Source of the DNA: Chloroflexota bacterium
GTDB taxonomy: Bacteria; Chloroflexota; Anaerolineae; Ardenticatenales; Ardenticatenaceae
Direction: 5' to 3'
Assembly (NCBI GenBank): GCA_003520455.1
Contig: DOUV01000153.1
Span: forward strand, 3,028-19,867
Length of the DNA stretch: 16,840 nt
Shown here in pieces: positions 1-6,097 of this stretch; the stretch's first letter is position 1; each line of letters opens with the position of its first letter. The position numbers and the translations under genes were made by a program. Under the pieces are notes generated by a model. That model saw nothing but the letters and a program-made list of their open reading frames with translations. It was not told where the DNA came from and ran no database searches.

Positions 1-62
1 AGGTTCTGCCGGCGACGCCATCTGCCTGACAACTCGTGCGTACACCCGTTCTCGATCTGATA

Positions 63-92
63 TTGACTCACCCATTTCCACTATGCTAAGAT
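63..92 (+). promoter_or_regulatory. candidate sigma70 promoter for the metG leader transcript
   Basis: TTGACT at 63-68 matches the -35 consensus at 5 of 6 positions. TAAGAT at 87-92 is a 4 of 6 match to -10, with an 18-bp spacer. Transcription would start near 99, giving a leader of roughly 530 nt before metG that includes the palindromes, the Met-rich frame and the terminator. TATGCT at 82-87 is an alternative -10 but sits too close to this -35. Confidence 0.45.
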
Positions 93-131
93 TGGAGCTA
101 CGCGTTTCAACGAGGGATGATGTGTTCATGT

Positions 132-250
132 GATCCTGTTGGTGAATTGGTACAAGTCGCCGGCGCTGGTTTGTAGTGCGCGCTTCAGCGCGCTGAAGCG
201 CGCACTACAAGCCCTTCGTCCTCCTTGGAAGCGACTTCGCCAACAGGATC
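132..250. repeat. imperfect inverted repeat with a perfect 40-bp palindromic core (REP-like)
   Basis: The outer arms GATCCTGTTGG (132-142) and CCAACAGGATC (240-250) are exact inverse complements, and AAGTCGC (154-160) pairs with GCGACTT (231-237). The core at 171-210 is a perfect 40-bp palindrome whose left half is TTGTAGTGCGCGCTTCAGCG. A 19-nt stretch of this core (188-206) recurs exactly at 16775-16793. It resembles REP/MITE-type interspersed elements. It has no T-tract after it, so it is not a good terminator. Confidence 0.8.
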
Positions 251-256
251 TTCATG

Positions 257-296
257 TTTCTGTAAAAGTGGCGCGTACGCGCCACTTTTACAGAAA
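257..296. repeat. second perfect 40-bp palindrome
   Basis: The left half TTTCTGTAAAAGTGGCGCGT is followed directly by its exact inverse complement, centred between 276 and 277. It differs in sequence from the palindrome at 171-210 and lies 46 bp downstream of it. In RNA or single-stranded DNA it would fold as a 20-bp hairpin. No T-tract follows, which argues against a terminator. It may belong to the same inserted block. Confidence 0.85.
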
Positions 297-323
297 GTGA
301 GACACGCCATCTCAACGAGGGAT

Positions 324-443
324 ATGATGATTGGGCATTGGGTCGTTCTCATGATGAGGATGCCGAGCGCCCCCATTATGATGATGGTGTGGGGCAGTGC
401 TCGCGTGGGAGCGCAGCGATGGAGCATGCCTGGCCCGGGGTAA
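324..443 (+). CDS. Met-rich leader peptide (candidate attenuator peptide for metG)
   Basis: This is a 39-codon frame ending in TAA at 441-443. Nine codons are ATG: 324, 327, 351, 354, 360, 378, 381, 384 and 426, including a run of three (378-386). That is about 23% Met, against roughly 2-3% in ordinary proteins. GAGGG at 317-321 is well placed for the ATG at 327 (5-nt spacing), so translation may begin at the second ATG. The frame lies just before an intrinsic terminator and upstream of methionyl-tRNA synthetase. I read it as a ribosome-sensing leader: stalling at Met codons when charged tRNA-Met is scarce would favour readthrough into metG. The stop codon falls in the loop of a hairpin (431-451). 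Family similarity cannot be used because such peptides are not conserved as proteins. A chance frame is possible, but composition, start signal and location all agree. Confidence 0.65.
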   Translation: MMIGHWVVLMMRMPSAPIMMMVWGSARVGAQRWSMPGPG

Positions 444-483
444 CCGGGCTACGTACAGATCAGCGGCCTCCCACTTGGGAGGC
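365..483 (+). promoter_or_regulatory. alternative RNA stems of a candidate metG transcription attenuator
   Basis: Four pairings are visible. Stem 1 joins 365-373 with 391-402 (nine pairs, 3-nt bulge) and encloses the triple Met codons. Stem 2 joins 397-402 with 409-414. A third hairpin, 431-438 with 444-451, carries the leader stop codon in its loop. The terminator stem is 466-472 with 477-483. TGGGAGCGC at 406-414 can instead pair with 463-473 (nine pairs, 2-nt bulge at 466-467), which would consume the 5' arm of the terminator. A ribosome stalled at 378-386 would cover part of stem 2 and free 406-414 to act as antiterminator. Folding was done by eye, without energies. Confidence 0.5.
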
Positions 484-489
484 TTTTTT
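466..489 (+). terminator. intrinsic terminator between leader frame and metG
   Basis: GCCTCCC (466-472), loop ACTT, and GGGAGGC (477-483) form a perfect 7-bp stem followed immediately by six T (484-489). It lies 22 nt after the leader stop codon and 140 nt before the metG start, in the same orientation. This is the standard shape of a Rho-independent terminator and is best explained as an attenuator. Confidence 0.85.
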
Positions 490-569
490 GTGGCTGTTCG
501 TCGCCGGCTCTTCGCGGTGCGCTTCCGGCTTCTCGTTTCGTCCGCGATCAAATAGCCGATGGCGGGCGA

Positions 570-598
570 CTGACGGCTGAGTGCTTCCATGTTAGAAT
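570..598 (+). promoter_or_regulatory. possible second, metG-proximal promoter
   Basis: CTGACG at 570-575 (4 of 6 to -35) and TAGAAT at 593-598 (5 of 6 to -10) are separated by 17 bp, predicting a start near 605 and a UTR of about 24 nt with AAAAGGAG upstream of the metG ATG. If active it would supply MetRS independently of the attenuator. The -35 is weak. Confidence 0.4.
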
Positions 599-628
599 GG
601 CCCGACTGTTGAAAAGGAGTGTAGCATC

Positions 629-2389
629 ATGAGCCAGCAATACATTGGCGTCTTCGTCGCGTGGCCCTACGCCAACGGCGATTTGCACCTCGGTCACCTC
701 GCCGGGGCCTATCTCCCGGCTGATATTTTTACACGCTACCATCGCTTGCGGGGGAACCAGGTACTCATGGTCAGCGGGAGTGATACGCACGGCACCCCGA
801 TCACCATCCGAGCCCAGGAGGAGGGGATCTCCCCGCGCGAGCTCTATGAAACCTACCACCACCACTTTCTCGAGTCGTGGCAGACGCTTGGGATCAGTTT
901 CGATCTTTTTACTCACACAGATACCGAGAACCATGCCGCTGTCGCGCAGGATATCTTCCGGACGGCCTACGAGAAAGAAGACATCTCCCTGGATACGATG
1001 CTGCAACTCTATGATGAGGAGGCCGGCATCTTCCTGCCGGATCGCTACGTTGAGGGCGAATGCCCGCACTGTCACTTTCCGCGGGCGCGGGGCGACCAGT
1101 GTGACAACTGCGGGCGAACGCTCGATGCGATCGAGTTGGTCAATCCCCGCTCCAAGGTGAGCGGCTCAACCCCTGTGATCCGGGAGACGGAGCACTTCTT
1201 TTTCGACCTGCCGGCCTACACCGACGAGTTGCTTCGCTACGTCAGCTCGCAGACGCACTGGCGGCCCAACGTCCAAAACTTCGTGCAGAACTATCTCAAA
1301 GAGGGCCTCAAGCCACGGCCGGTCTCGAGGGATATTGACTGGGGCATCCCCGTGCCGGTTGCGGGGTACGAGAACAAGGTGATGTACGTCTGGTTCGAGG
1401 CAGTGATTGGCTACCTCTCAGCGAGCATCGAGTGGGCCAAGAATCAGGGGGAGCCGACTGTGTGGGAGTCGTGGTGGAAGAAGGCCGATGGGAGCGCACG
1501 CGGCTTCTACTTCATCGGCAAGGACAATATCCCCTTCCACGCCATCATCTGGCCGGCTGAGCTCCTGAGCTACGGGAAGGGGCTGCTCCTGCCCTACGAC
1601 ATCCCGGCGAACGAGTTCCTCAACCTGGAGGGCGAGAAGTTCAGTACGAGCCGCAACTGGGCAGTCTGGCTGCCGGACTACGTCCAGCGCTACGACCCCG
1701 ACCCGCTGCGGTACTACCTGACGGCAATTGCCCCCGAGACGCGCGACGCAGACTTCACGTGGGAAGGCTTCGTCACGCGCAACAACAGTGAGCTGATCGC
1801 CGCCTGGGGCAACCTGGTCAATCGCATTTTCAACCTGGCCCACAAGCACTGGCGCGGGATGGTGCCCGAGCCAGGTGCGTTGGGTGCCCGCGACCGCGAG
1901 ATCATCGCGCAGGTTGAGGCCGGATTTGAGCGTGTTGCCGAGCTGTACGAGACTGTCCAGTTGCGGGCGGCGTTGAGTGAGGCGATGGAGCTGACCCGGG
2001 CAGTGAACAAATATCTTGACGACAAGCAGCCCTGGCGCGAGGTCAAGGCCGACAAGGCAGTCGCCGCCAAGACGATTTATACCGCACTCCGGGTCATTGA
2101 TTCCCTCAAACTACTCTTCGCCCCGATATTGCCGCATAGCAGCAGCCGCCTGCACCATGGGCTGGGCTACGATGAGCCGCTCTTCGGGGCGATCGACATC
2201 GAGCACTACGTGGAGGAGGTGCGGGAGCACGACGCGCTGACCTATCATCGCCTCGTGGACGAGGTGGAAGGGGTGGACCGTTGGCGGCCGAGCCAGATCG
2301 AGCCGGGGCAGCAGCTCCGCCCGCTCAAGCCGCTCTTCAAGAAGCTCGACGAGGCTGTGATCGAGGACGAGCGGGCCCGGTTGGGGTAA
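629..2389 (+). CDS. metG: methionyl-tRNA synthetase
   Basis: This enzyme charges tRNA-Met with methionine using ATP, in the cytoplasm, for both initiation and elongation. The protein is 586 aa. The class I signature HLGH is at residues 20-23 and the KMSKS-equivalent KFSTS at 337-341. A zinc knuckle has Cys at 145, 148, 158 and 161 in the connective-peptide region. The C-terminal half is the helical anticodon-binding domain. The KFSTS form and single four-Cys knuckle fit the MetG1-type bacterial/archaeal branch. No C-terminal EMAP-II-like tRNA-binding domain is present, so the protein is shorter than E. coli MetRS. The ATG at 629 is supported by AAAAGGAG at 612-619. Expression is probably controlled by the upstream Met-rich leader and terminator; no T-box motif was found. 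The next gene starts 80 bp downstream. Confidence 0.97.
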   Translation: MSQQYIGVFVAWPYANGDLHLGHLAGAYLPADIFTRYHRLRGNQVLMVSGSDTHGTPITIRAQEEGISPRELYETYHHHFLESWQTLGISFDLFTHTDTENHAAVAQDIFRTAYEKEDISLDTMLQLYDEEAGIFLPDRYVEGECPHCHFPRARGDQCDNCGRTLDAIELVNPRSKVSGSTPVIRETEHFFFDLPAYTDELLRYVSSQTHWRPNVQNFVQNYLKEGLKPRPVSRDIDWGIPVPVAGYENKVMYVWFEAVIGYLSASIEWAKNQGEPTVWESWWKKADGSARGFYFIGKDNIPFHAIIWPAELLSYGKGLLLPYDIPANEFLNLEGEKFSTSRNWAVWLPDYVQRYDPDPLRYYLTAIAPETRDADFTWEGFVTRNNSELIAAWGNLVNRIFNLAHKHWRGMVPEPGALGARDREIIAQVEAGFERVAELYETVQLRAALSEAMELTRAVNKYLDDKQPWREVKADKAVAAKTIYTALRVIDSLKLLFAPILPHSSSRLHHGLGYDEPLFGAIDIEHYVEEVREHDALTYHRLVDEVEGVDRWRPSQIEPGQQLRPLKPLFKKLDEAVIEDERARLG

Positions 2390-2391
2390 AC

Positions 2392-2422
2392 GTGATGCGT
2401 GGTGGAATCGCTCACGCATCAC
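2392..2422 (+). terminator. hairpin after metG, possible weak terminator
   Basis: GTGATGCGTG (2392-2401) pairs perfectly with CACGCATCAC (2413-2422) around an 11-nt loop, starting just after the metG stop. No T-tract follows directly, so it may be a 3'-end stabilising hairpin or a Rho-type end rather than an intrinsic terminator. Confidence 0.35.
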
Positions 2423-2469
2423 ACGTCACACGAGACGAGGCAGTAGCCTTTTCAGTTTGAGAGCAGGGA

Positions 2470-3828
2470 ATGCGAGTACGACTCGGCCTGGTCCTCGGCC
2501 TCTACCTCATCGCCGCAACACTCTTCGCGCTCCGCACGCCCCGCTGGCAGGCACCGGATGAGCCGGCCCACTTCAACTACGTCCGGAGCCTGGCCCAGCG
2601 CGGCCAGTTGCCGCTCCTGATCCCCGGTTGCTACCCGGCCGACTACCTGGCCGAGCTGACCAGCCGCCACTTCCCGCCCACTCTGACCATCGACACGCTC
2701 TGCTACGAGGCGTACCAGCCCCCGCTCTACTACCTCCTGGCGGCGCCAGTCGCGCGGGCGGCCACCGCCCTCGGTCGGGATCCACTCGTTTTCCTGCGTC
2801 TCTTCTCGGTCCTGATCGGAGCCGGTGTCGTACTGGCAAGCGCCGGCCTCGTTCGCGAGCTCTTCCCCGGGCGACCTTTCCTGGCCGTCGGAGTGGCCGG
2901 GCTGGTGGCAACCGTCCCGATGCACCTGACCTTCCTCAGCGCTGTCAACAACGATGGGTTGGCCGAACTCTTGCTAATCCTGAGTGTCTGGCAGATGCTG
3001 CGCCTGTTGCGACTGCCAGAGGACCGGAGCGGGTGGCTGCAACTGGGCGTTCTGCTCGGACTCGGTCTGATCACCAAGCCCACTACCTCTATCGCGCTGC
3101 CGCTGGCCGGACTCGCGGTGGTGCTGGCGGGCACCAGCGTGCGCCGTTCACTGGTTTCGGTGGTGCGCCCGGCCGCATTGGCCTTCGGTGTGGCGCTGCT
3201 TTTCATCTTGCCCTGGTTCGTGCGTAACAGCCTGGCCTACGGCGGGCTCGATGTCCTCGGCCTCAAACGCCACGATGCGGTTGTCGTCGGGCAACTTCGC
3301 ACCCAACAGCGGCTGGCCGAGCGAGGCGTGCCGGGCTATCTCAAGGATTTCGCCCTGACGACCTTCCACAGCTTTTGGGGCCAATTTGGCTGGATGGCGG
3401 CGCCGCTGCCTGGATGGAGCTACACCCTGCTGGCAGGGTTCACGGGGGTCTGCGTTGTGGGGTTGGTGTTGTTCTTCCGGCGGGTGTCAACGGATGGGGC
3501 AACGGATGAGACGCATGAGCGGATTGAGGATGAGGTGAAGCCGCTGCTTTCGGCGCGACAGCGGCAAGGGCTGGCGATGCTGGGGGCCTGGATCGTTCTG
3601 AATCTGGCGCTGTACCTCTTTTACAATCTGAGCTTCGTCCAGTTTCAAGGGCGCTATCTCTTTCCCAGCCTGACGGCGATTGTCACGTTTCTGCTCCTCG
3701 GCTGGAGCGAGTGGATCGCGCGGCGCTACCGGGCCCTTGCCCTGGGGCTGCTACTGGTCGCCTTTTGGGTGCTTGACCTCTGGAGCCTGTTTACCATCAT
3801 CATTCCCCTGTTGACCCCAGGCACCTGA
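2470..3828 (+). CDS. polytopic membrane protein, GT-C-type glycosyltransferase candidate (DUF2142/GT39-like)
   Basis: This 452-aa integral membrane protein has many hydrophobic segments. A first transmembrane helix (about 5-21) is followed by an extracytoplasmic loop with the acidic motif PDEPAH (D30, E31). Farther on is YQPPLYY (82-88), resembling the PPLYY motif of the GT39/ArnT/PMT group. These proteins usually move a sugar or other group from a polyprenyl-phosphate donor to an acceptor on the outer face of the membrane, but substrate and acceptor cannot be told from sequence. A charged, purine-rich stretch near residues 338-365 is probably a cytoplasmic loop. It lies 80 bp after metG and may be co-transcribed. 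Start: the first ATG of the frame, preceded by GAGAGCAGGGA, which is only a moderate ribosome-binding signal. Assignment to the GT-C superfamily is fairly confident; the exact family is not. Confidence 0.7.
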   Translation: MRVRLGLVLGLYLIAATLFALRTPRWQAPDEPAHFNYVRSLAQRGQLPLLIPGCYPADYLAELTSRHFPPTLTIDTLCYEAYQPPLYYLLAAPVARAATALGRDPLVFLRLFSVLIGAGVVLASAGLVRELFPGRPFLAVGVAGLVATVPMHLTFLSAVNNDGLAELLLILSVWQMLRLLRLPEDRSGWLQLGVLLGLGLITKPTTSIALPLAGLAVVLAGTSVRRSLVSVVRPAALAFGVALLFILPWFVRNSLAYGGLDVLGLKRHDAVVVGQLRTQQRLAERGVPGYLKDFALTTFHSFWGQFGWMAAPLPGWSYTLLAGFTGVCVVGLVLFFRRVSTDGATDETHERIEDEVKPLLSARQRQGLAMLGAWIVLNLALYLFYNLSFVQFQGRYLFPSLTAIVTFLLLGWSEWIARRYRALALGLLLVAFWVLDLWSLFTIIIPLLTPGT

Positions 3829-3908
3829 GCGTTCCTGATAGCCAGGCGCGTGACGAGCTGGCACGTTCGAGGATGAACGTCCGACTATTCCAACGGAGGA
3901 GGCTTGCG

Positions 3909-4217
3909 ATGTCGTTTCTGAAGAAGCTGTTTGGCGGGGGGAAGTCGGGGGAGCCTGAGGATCAGGGTCTCTACCTCTACGTGCGTTGCGACAACTGCGG
4001 CGCCGTGCTACACACGCGTGCCGATCCGGAGCGCGATGCGGAGCGAACGCCATCTGGCTGGCACCTGCGCAAAGAGATGTTGGACGATCGCTGCTTTCGC
4101 CTGATTTATGCGGACGTTGACTTTGACCGCGAGCGGAACGTGGGGGGGGGCGAGGTCCAGGGCGGCACGATCATCACGCGTGAGGAGTGGCTGGCCGAGA
4201 AGGACCGCCCGCGGTAG
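3909..4217 (+). CDS. small conserved-type hypothetical protein with a CxxC motif
   Basis: This 102-aa protein begins with a short basic, hydrophobic and Gly-rich segment (LKKLFGGGK), followed by a compact domain with CDNC (Cys27, Cys30) in the context YVRCDNCG. One further Cys lies in DDRCFRLIY. The single CxxC looks like half of a zinc or iron site and could be completed by dimerisation. The frame is open from 3873, but GGAGGAGG at 3895-3902 sits 6 nt before the ATG at 3909, which I take as the start. It follows the membrane protein by 80 bp on the same strand and converges on the PucR-type gene. I recall similar short proteins as uncharacterised in Chloroflexota, but cannot name a family or function. 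Confidence 0.7.
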   Translation: MSFLKKLFGGGKSGEPEDQGLYLYVRCDNCGAVLHTRADPERDAERTPSGWHLRKEMLDDRCFRLIYADVDFDRERNVGGGEVQGGTIITREEWLAEKDRPR

Positions 4218-4260
4218 ATGCCGGTCGATTCCATTCTCGGCTCTTCAGGCTCTTCGCTTC

Positions 4261-5862
4261 CTACTTCTGGCGCAGCGGGGCGAGCAGGAGGGCCAGTTTG
4301 AGGGTGAACGCGTCCTCAGGATCAGTCGGGTTGAGACCGGTGATTTGCTGGATGCGATCGAGGCGGTAGATAAGGGAGTTGCGGTGGAGGTGAAGCGCCT
4401 GGGCCGTGCGGCTCACGTTGCCGCCCGTAGCCAGGAGGGCCTCCAGGGTTGTCACCAGCTCGCCCCCGTGCTCCTCGTCGTAGGCAACGAGGGGGGCCAG
4501 CGTCTGCTGGTAGAAGGATTCAAGGTCGGGCTGCCCCTGGAGATGGCGGAGAAGGCGGTAGAAGCCCAGGTCGGCGTGACGGTGGATGCCCCCCGGGCCA
4601 AAGAGACGCAAGCCGAGAGCCAGCGCATCTTGGGCCTGGCCCAGCGCGGCCTTCAGCCCGGAGAGCCCTGACATGGGTTCGCCAGCCCCAAGGGTCAGCG
4701 GAGAGTGGCTGTGCGTCCAGATGCCGCGGAGCTCAGTCAGCCAACTCGCAGTGTTGACGATGGTGCTGGCGGCGATCAGGATCGTCGCATGCTGCTCACG
4801 AACGGTCACCAGGGCGCGCCAGCCGCGCGCTTCCGCCAGTCCCTGAGCTCTCCGCGCCCAGTTTGCCACATCGGCCGCTTCGGCCTCGCCGAGCGTGGCC
4901 GCGACGATCGCCCATTGGAGACCATCTAGTGGGTAGCCGAGGCCACGGGCGCGCGCGCGAATCGCCTCTTCACTCTCTCCGGCCAGCACCGCATCGAGCA
5001 GGTCGCCTTGCAGGGCCTGCTGGGCTTGAGTGACCGCCTCTTGTTTGGCCAACTCAAGAGCCAGAGCAGCGGCGCCTTGCTCCACGGCCAGTTCGCTCAG
5101 CCGATCGAGACTTGAAAGCCGGTCGATCAAGCGGAGCCGAGCCACGAGCCGGCCATTGACCAGGACGGGCGCCTCGTGGGCGGCCCAGCCCGCCGCCAGC
5201 CCGGTCAGAGCCTCGGTCGGCGGGAAGGGTGCAAGCACCTGGCTCAGGCGAATCTCCCCTCCTGGTTCGAGCAGGACAGCGCTGTGGCCGCTTACCCGGG
5301 CGAGGAGCCCCAACACTCCTTCCAAACCAGTACCTGCCGCAACGCGCTGGGTGAGCTGGTGGTAGAGCTCGGCCGCGCGGGCCTCCTCCTGGGCTTCGCG
5401 GTCGGTGATCAGCCGGATGACCGACCGCGCCACCCGTGCCAGATCGGTTCCGGGCGGGAGTTGGAAGAGCGGGAGCGCGAATTCCTCAGCGGTGGCAATG
5501 CTGGGTTCGTCAGGGATAGTCGCCACCGCCAGCGCCGCGATCCCGACCCGTGCCAGCGCGCGGATGATTCGCGGGAGGGTCAGGGTGGGATTCAAGTCGC
5601 GGGCCAACTGGAGATCGAGCAGGGCGAGTTCACCGGCCTCCAGACCCGGGAAGAGCGTCGAGAGGTGGCTGGAGGTGCGCGCCCAGAAGACATCGCGCGC
5701 CAACCCGGATGTGCCGCCCGCGACGCTCGTCCCAAGCGGCAGGGCAAGCCGCCAAACCTCGCGGGCAGTTGGGTGATCGAGCTTGACCATCATCAGTGGA
5801 CTCTCAGGGCCGTTGTGTGGCAGGCCATTGGGGCGACTCAGAGGTCGTGAGAATTCCTGCAT
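4261..5862 (-). CDS. PucR/CdaR-type transcriptional regulator
   Basis: This 533-aa regulator has the three-part PucR layout. Residues about 30-155 form a PucR N-terminal ligand-type domain, about 160-265 a GAF-like region, about 285-425 a divergent GGDEF-like region, and 469-530 a PucR-type C-terminal helix-turn-helix (NVSRTAQALHLHRNSLIYRL, 482-501). Relatives respond to purines, sugars or amino-acid-related metabolites and usually activate nearby catabolic genes, but no such gene is adjacent here, so the ligand and targets are unknown. It is transcribed divergently from the chaperone operon across about 235 bp. The start at 5862 is favoured because a promoter predicts the transcript to begin at that ATG. 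Internal ATGs at codons 24 and 25 (5793, 5790) are alternatives, since similarity to the family begins only around residue 30. Confidence 0.9.
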   Translation of the reverse strand: MQEFSRPLSRPNGLPHNGPESPLMMVKLDHPTAREVWRLALPLGTSVAGGTSGLARDVFWARTSSHLSTLFPGLEAGELALLDLQLARDLNPTLTLPRIIRALARVGIAALAVATIPDEPSIATAEEFALPLFQLPPGTDLARVARSVIRLITDREAQEEARAAELYHQLTQRVAAGTGLEGVLGLLARVSGHSAVLLEPGGEIRLSQVLAPFPPTEALTGLAAGWAAHEAPVLVNGRLVARLRLIDRLSSLDRLSELAVEQGAAALALELAKQEAVTQAQQALQGDLLDAVLAGESEEAIRARARGLGYPLDGLQWAIVAATLGEAEAADVANWARRAQGLAEARGWRALVTVREQHATILIAASTIVNTASWLTELRGIWTHSHSPLTLGAGEPMSGLSGLKAALGQAQDALALGLRLFGPGGIHRHADLGFYRLLRHLQGQPDLESFYQQTLAPLVAYDEEHGGELVTTLEALLATGGNVSRTAQALHLHRNSLIYRLDRIQQITGLNPTDPEDAFTLKLALLLAPLRQK

Positions 5863-5868
5863 GGGGCG

Positions 5869-5897
5869 ATTGTAGCGGCTGCGGGTTCTCGTCGCAA
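5869..5897 (-). promoter_or_regulatory. promoter of the PucR-type gene, predicted leaderless
   Basis: On the minus strand TTGCGA (5897-5892, 4 of 6 to -35) is followed by a 17-bp spacer and TACAAT (5874-5869, 5 of 6 to -10). Only six bases (5868-5863) separate the -10 from the ATG at 5862, so RNA synthesis should begin at or next to the A of the start codon. No Shine-Dalgarno is visible, which agrees. Confidence 0.6.
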
Positions 5898-6024
5898 GCG
5901 CTGAGGAGGGGACTCGACGTCCAAACCGAACAACCGTCGTATTTGTGTATTGAGCTTATGATAACGGAAGCGATTCCGAAAGTGCCGAGATTCAACCAAA
6001 GATCGCACGCCGCAGAAAAGGCCC

Positions 6025-6052
6025 TTGCGCCGCCTACGCTTGGTGGTACAAT
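6025..6052 (+). promoter_or_regulatory. promoter of the TPR-chaperone operon
   Basis: TTGCGC at 6025-6030 and TACAAT at 6047-6052 are separated by 16 bp. The predicted start is near 6059, giving a UTR of about 39 nt with AGGGG (6082-6086) ahead of the ATG at 6098. No CIRCE inverted repeat (TTAGCACTC/GAGTGCTAA) is visible, so HrcA control is not supported. Confidence 0.55.
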
Positions 6053-6097
6053 TCTAGCTGTGATGTATTTGAAGATGTATCAGGGGTAAAATCAGTT

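Larger units (their letters stand above)
1..323. other. gene-free region upstream of the metG leader frame
   Basis: No convincing protein-coding gene is present in these 323 bases. They hold a sigma70-like promoter near 63-92, two copies of a 12-bp direct repeat, an imperfect long inverted repeat with a perfect 40-bp palindrome at its centre, and a second perfect 40-bp palindrome. Open frames crossing the palindromes have no family-like sequence and are probably fortuitous. I cannot assign bases 1-60. Confidence 0.7.
107..323. repeat. 12-bp direct repeat bracketing a palindromic insert
   Basis: The 12-mer TCAACGAGGGAT occurs at 107-118 and again at 312-323, 205 bp apart. ACGC lies shortly upstream of each copy and an ATG-rich stretch follows each. 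The second copy contains the GAGGG that serves as Shine-Dalgarno for the Met-rich leader frame. The arrangement could be a target-site duplication made when the palindromic block inserted, or a local duplication. The insertion reading is inference. Confidence 0.5.

Noticed and set aside
420..490. SAM riboswitch, suggested by GGCCCGGGGTAACCGGGC
   Set aside because: The similarity is limited to one GC-rich hairpin. The conserved SAM-I or SAM-IV core and kink-turn elements are missing.
324..628. T-box riboswitch upstream of metG
   Set aside because: The conserved T-box sequence (AGGGTGGNACCGCG) and usual Stem I features are not seen. The Met-rich frame explains the terminator better.
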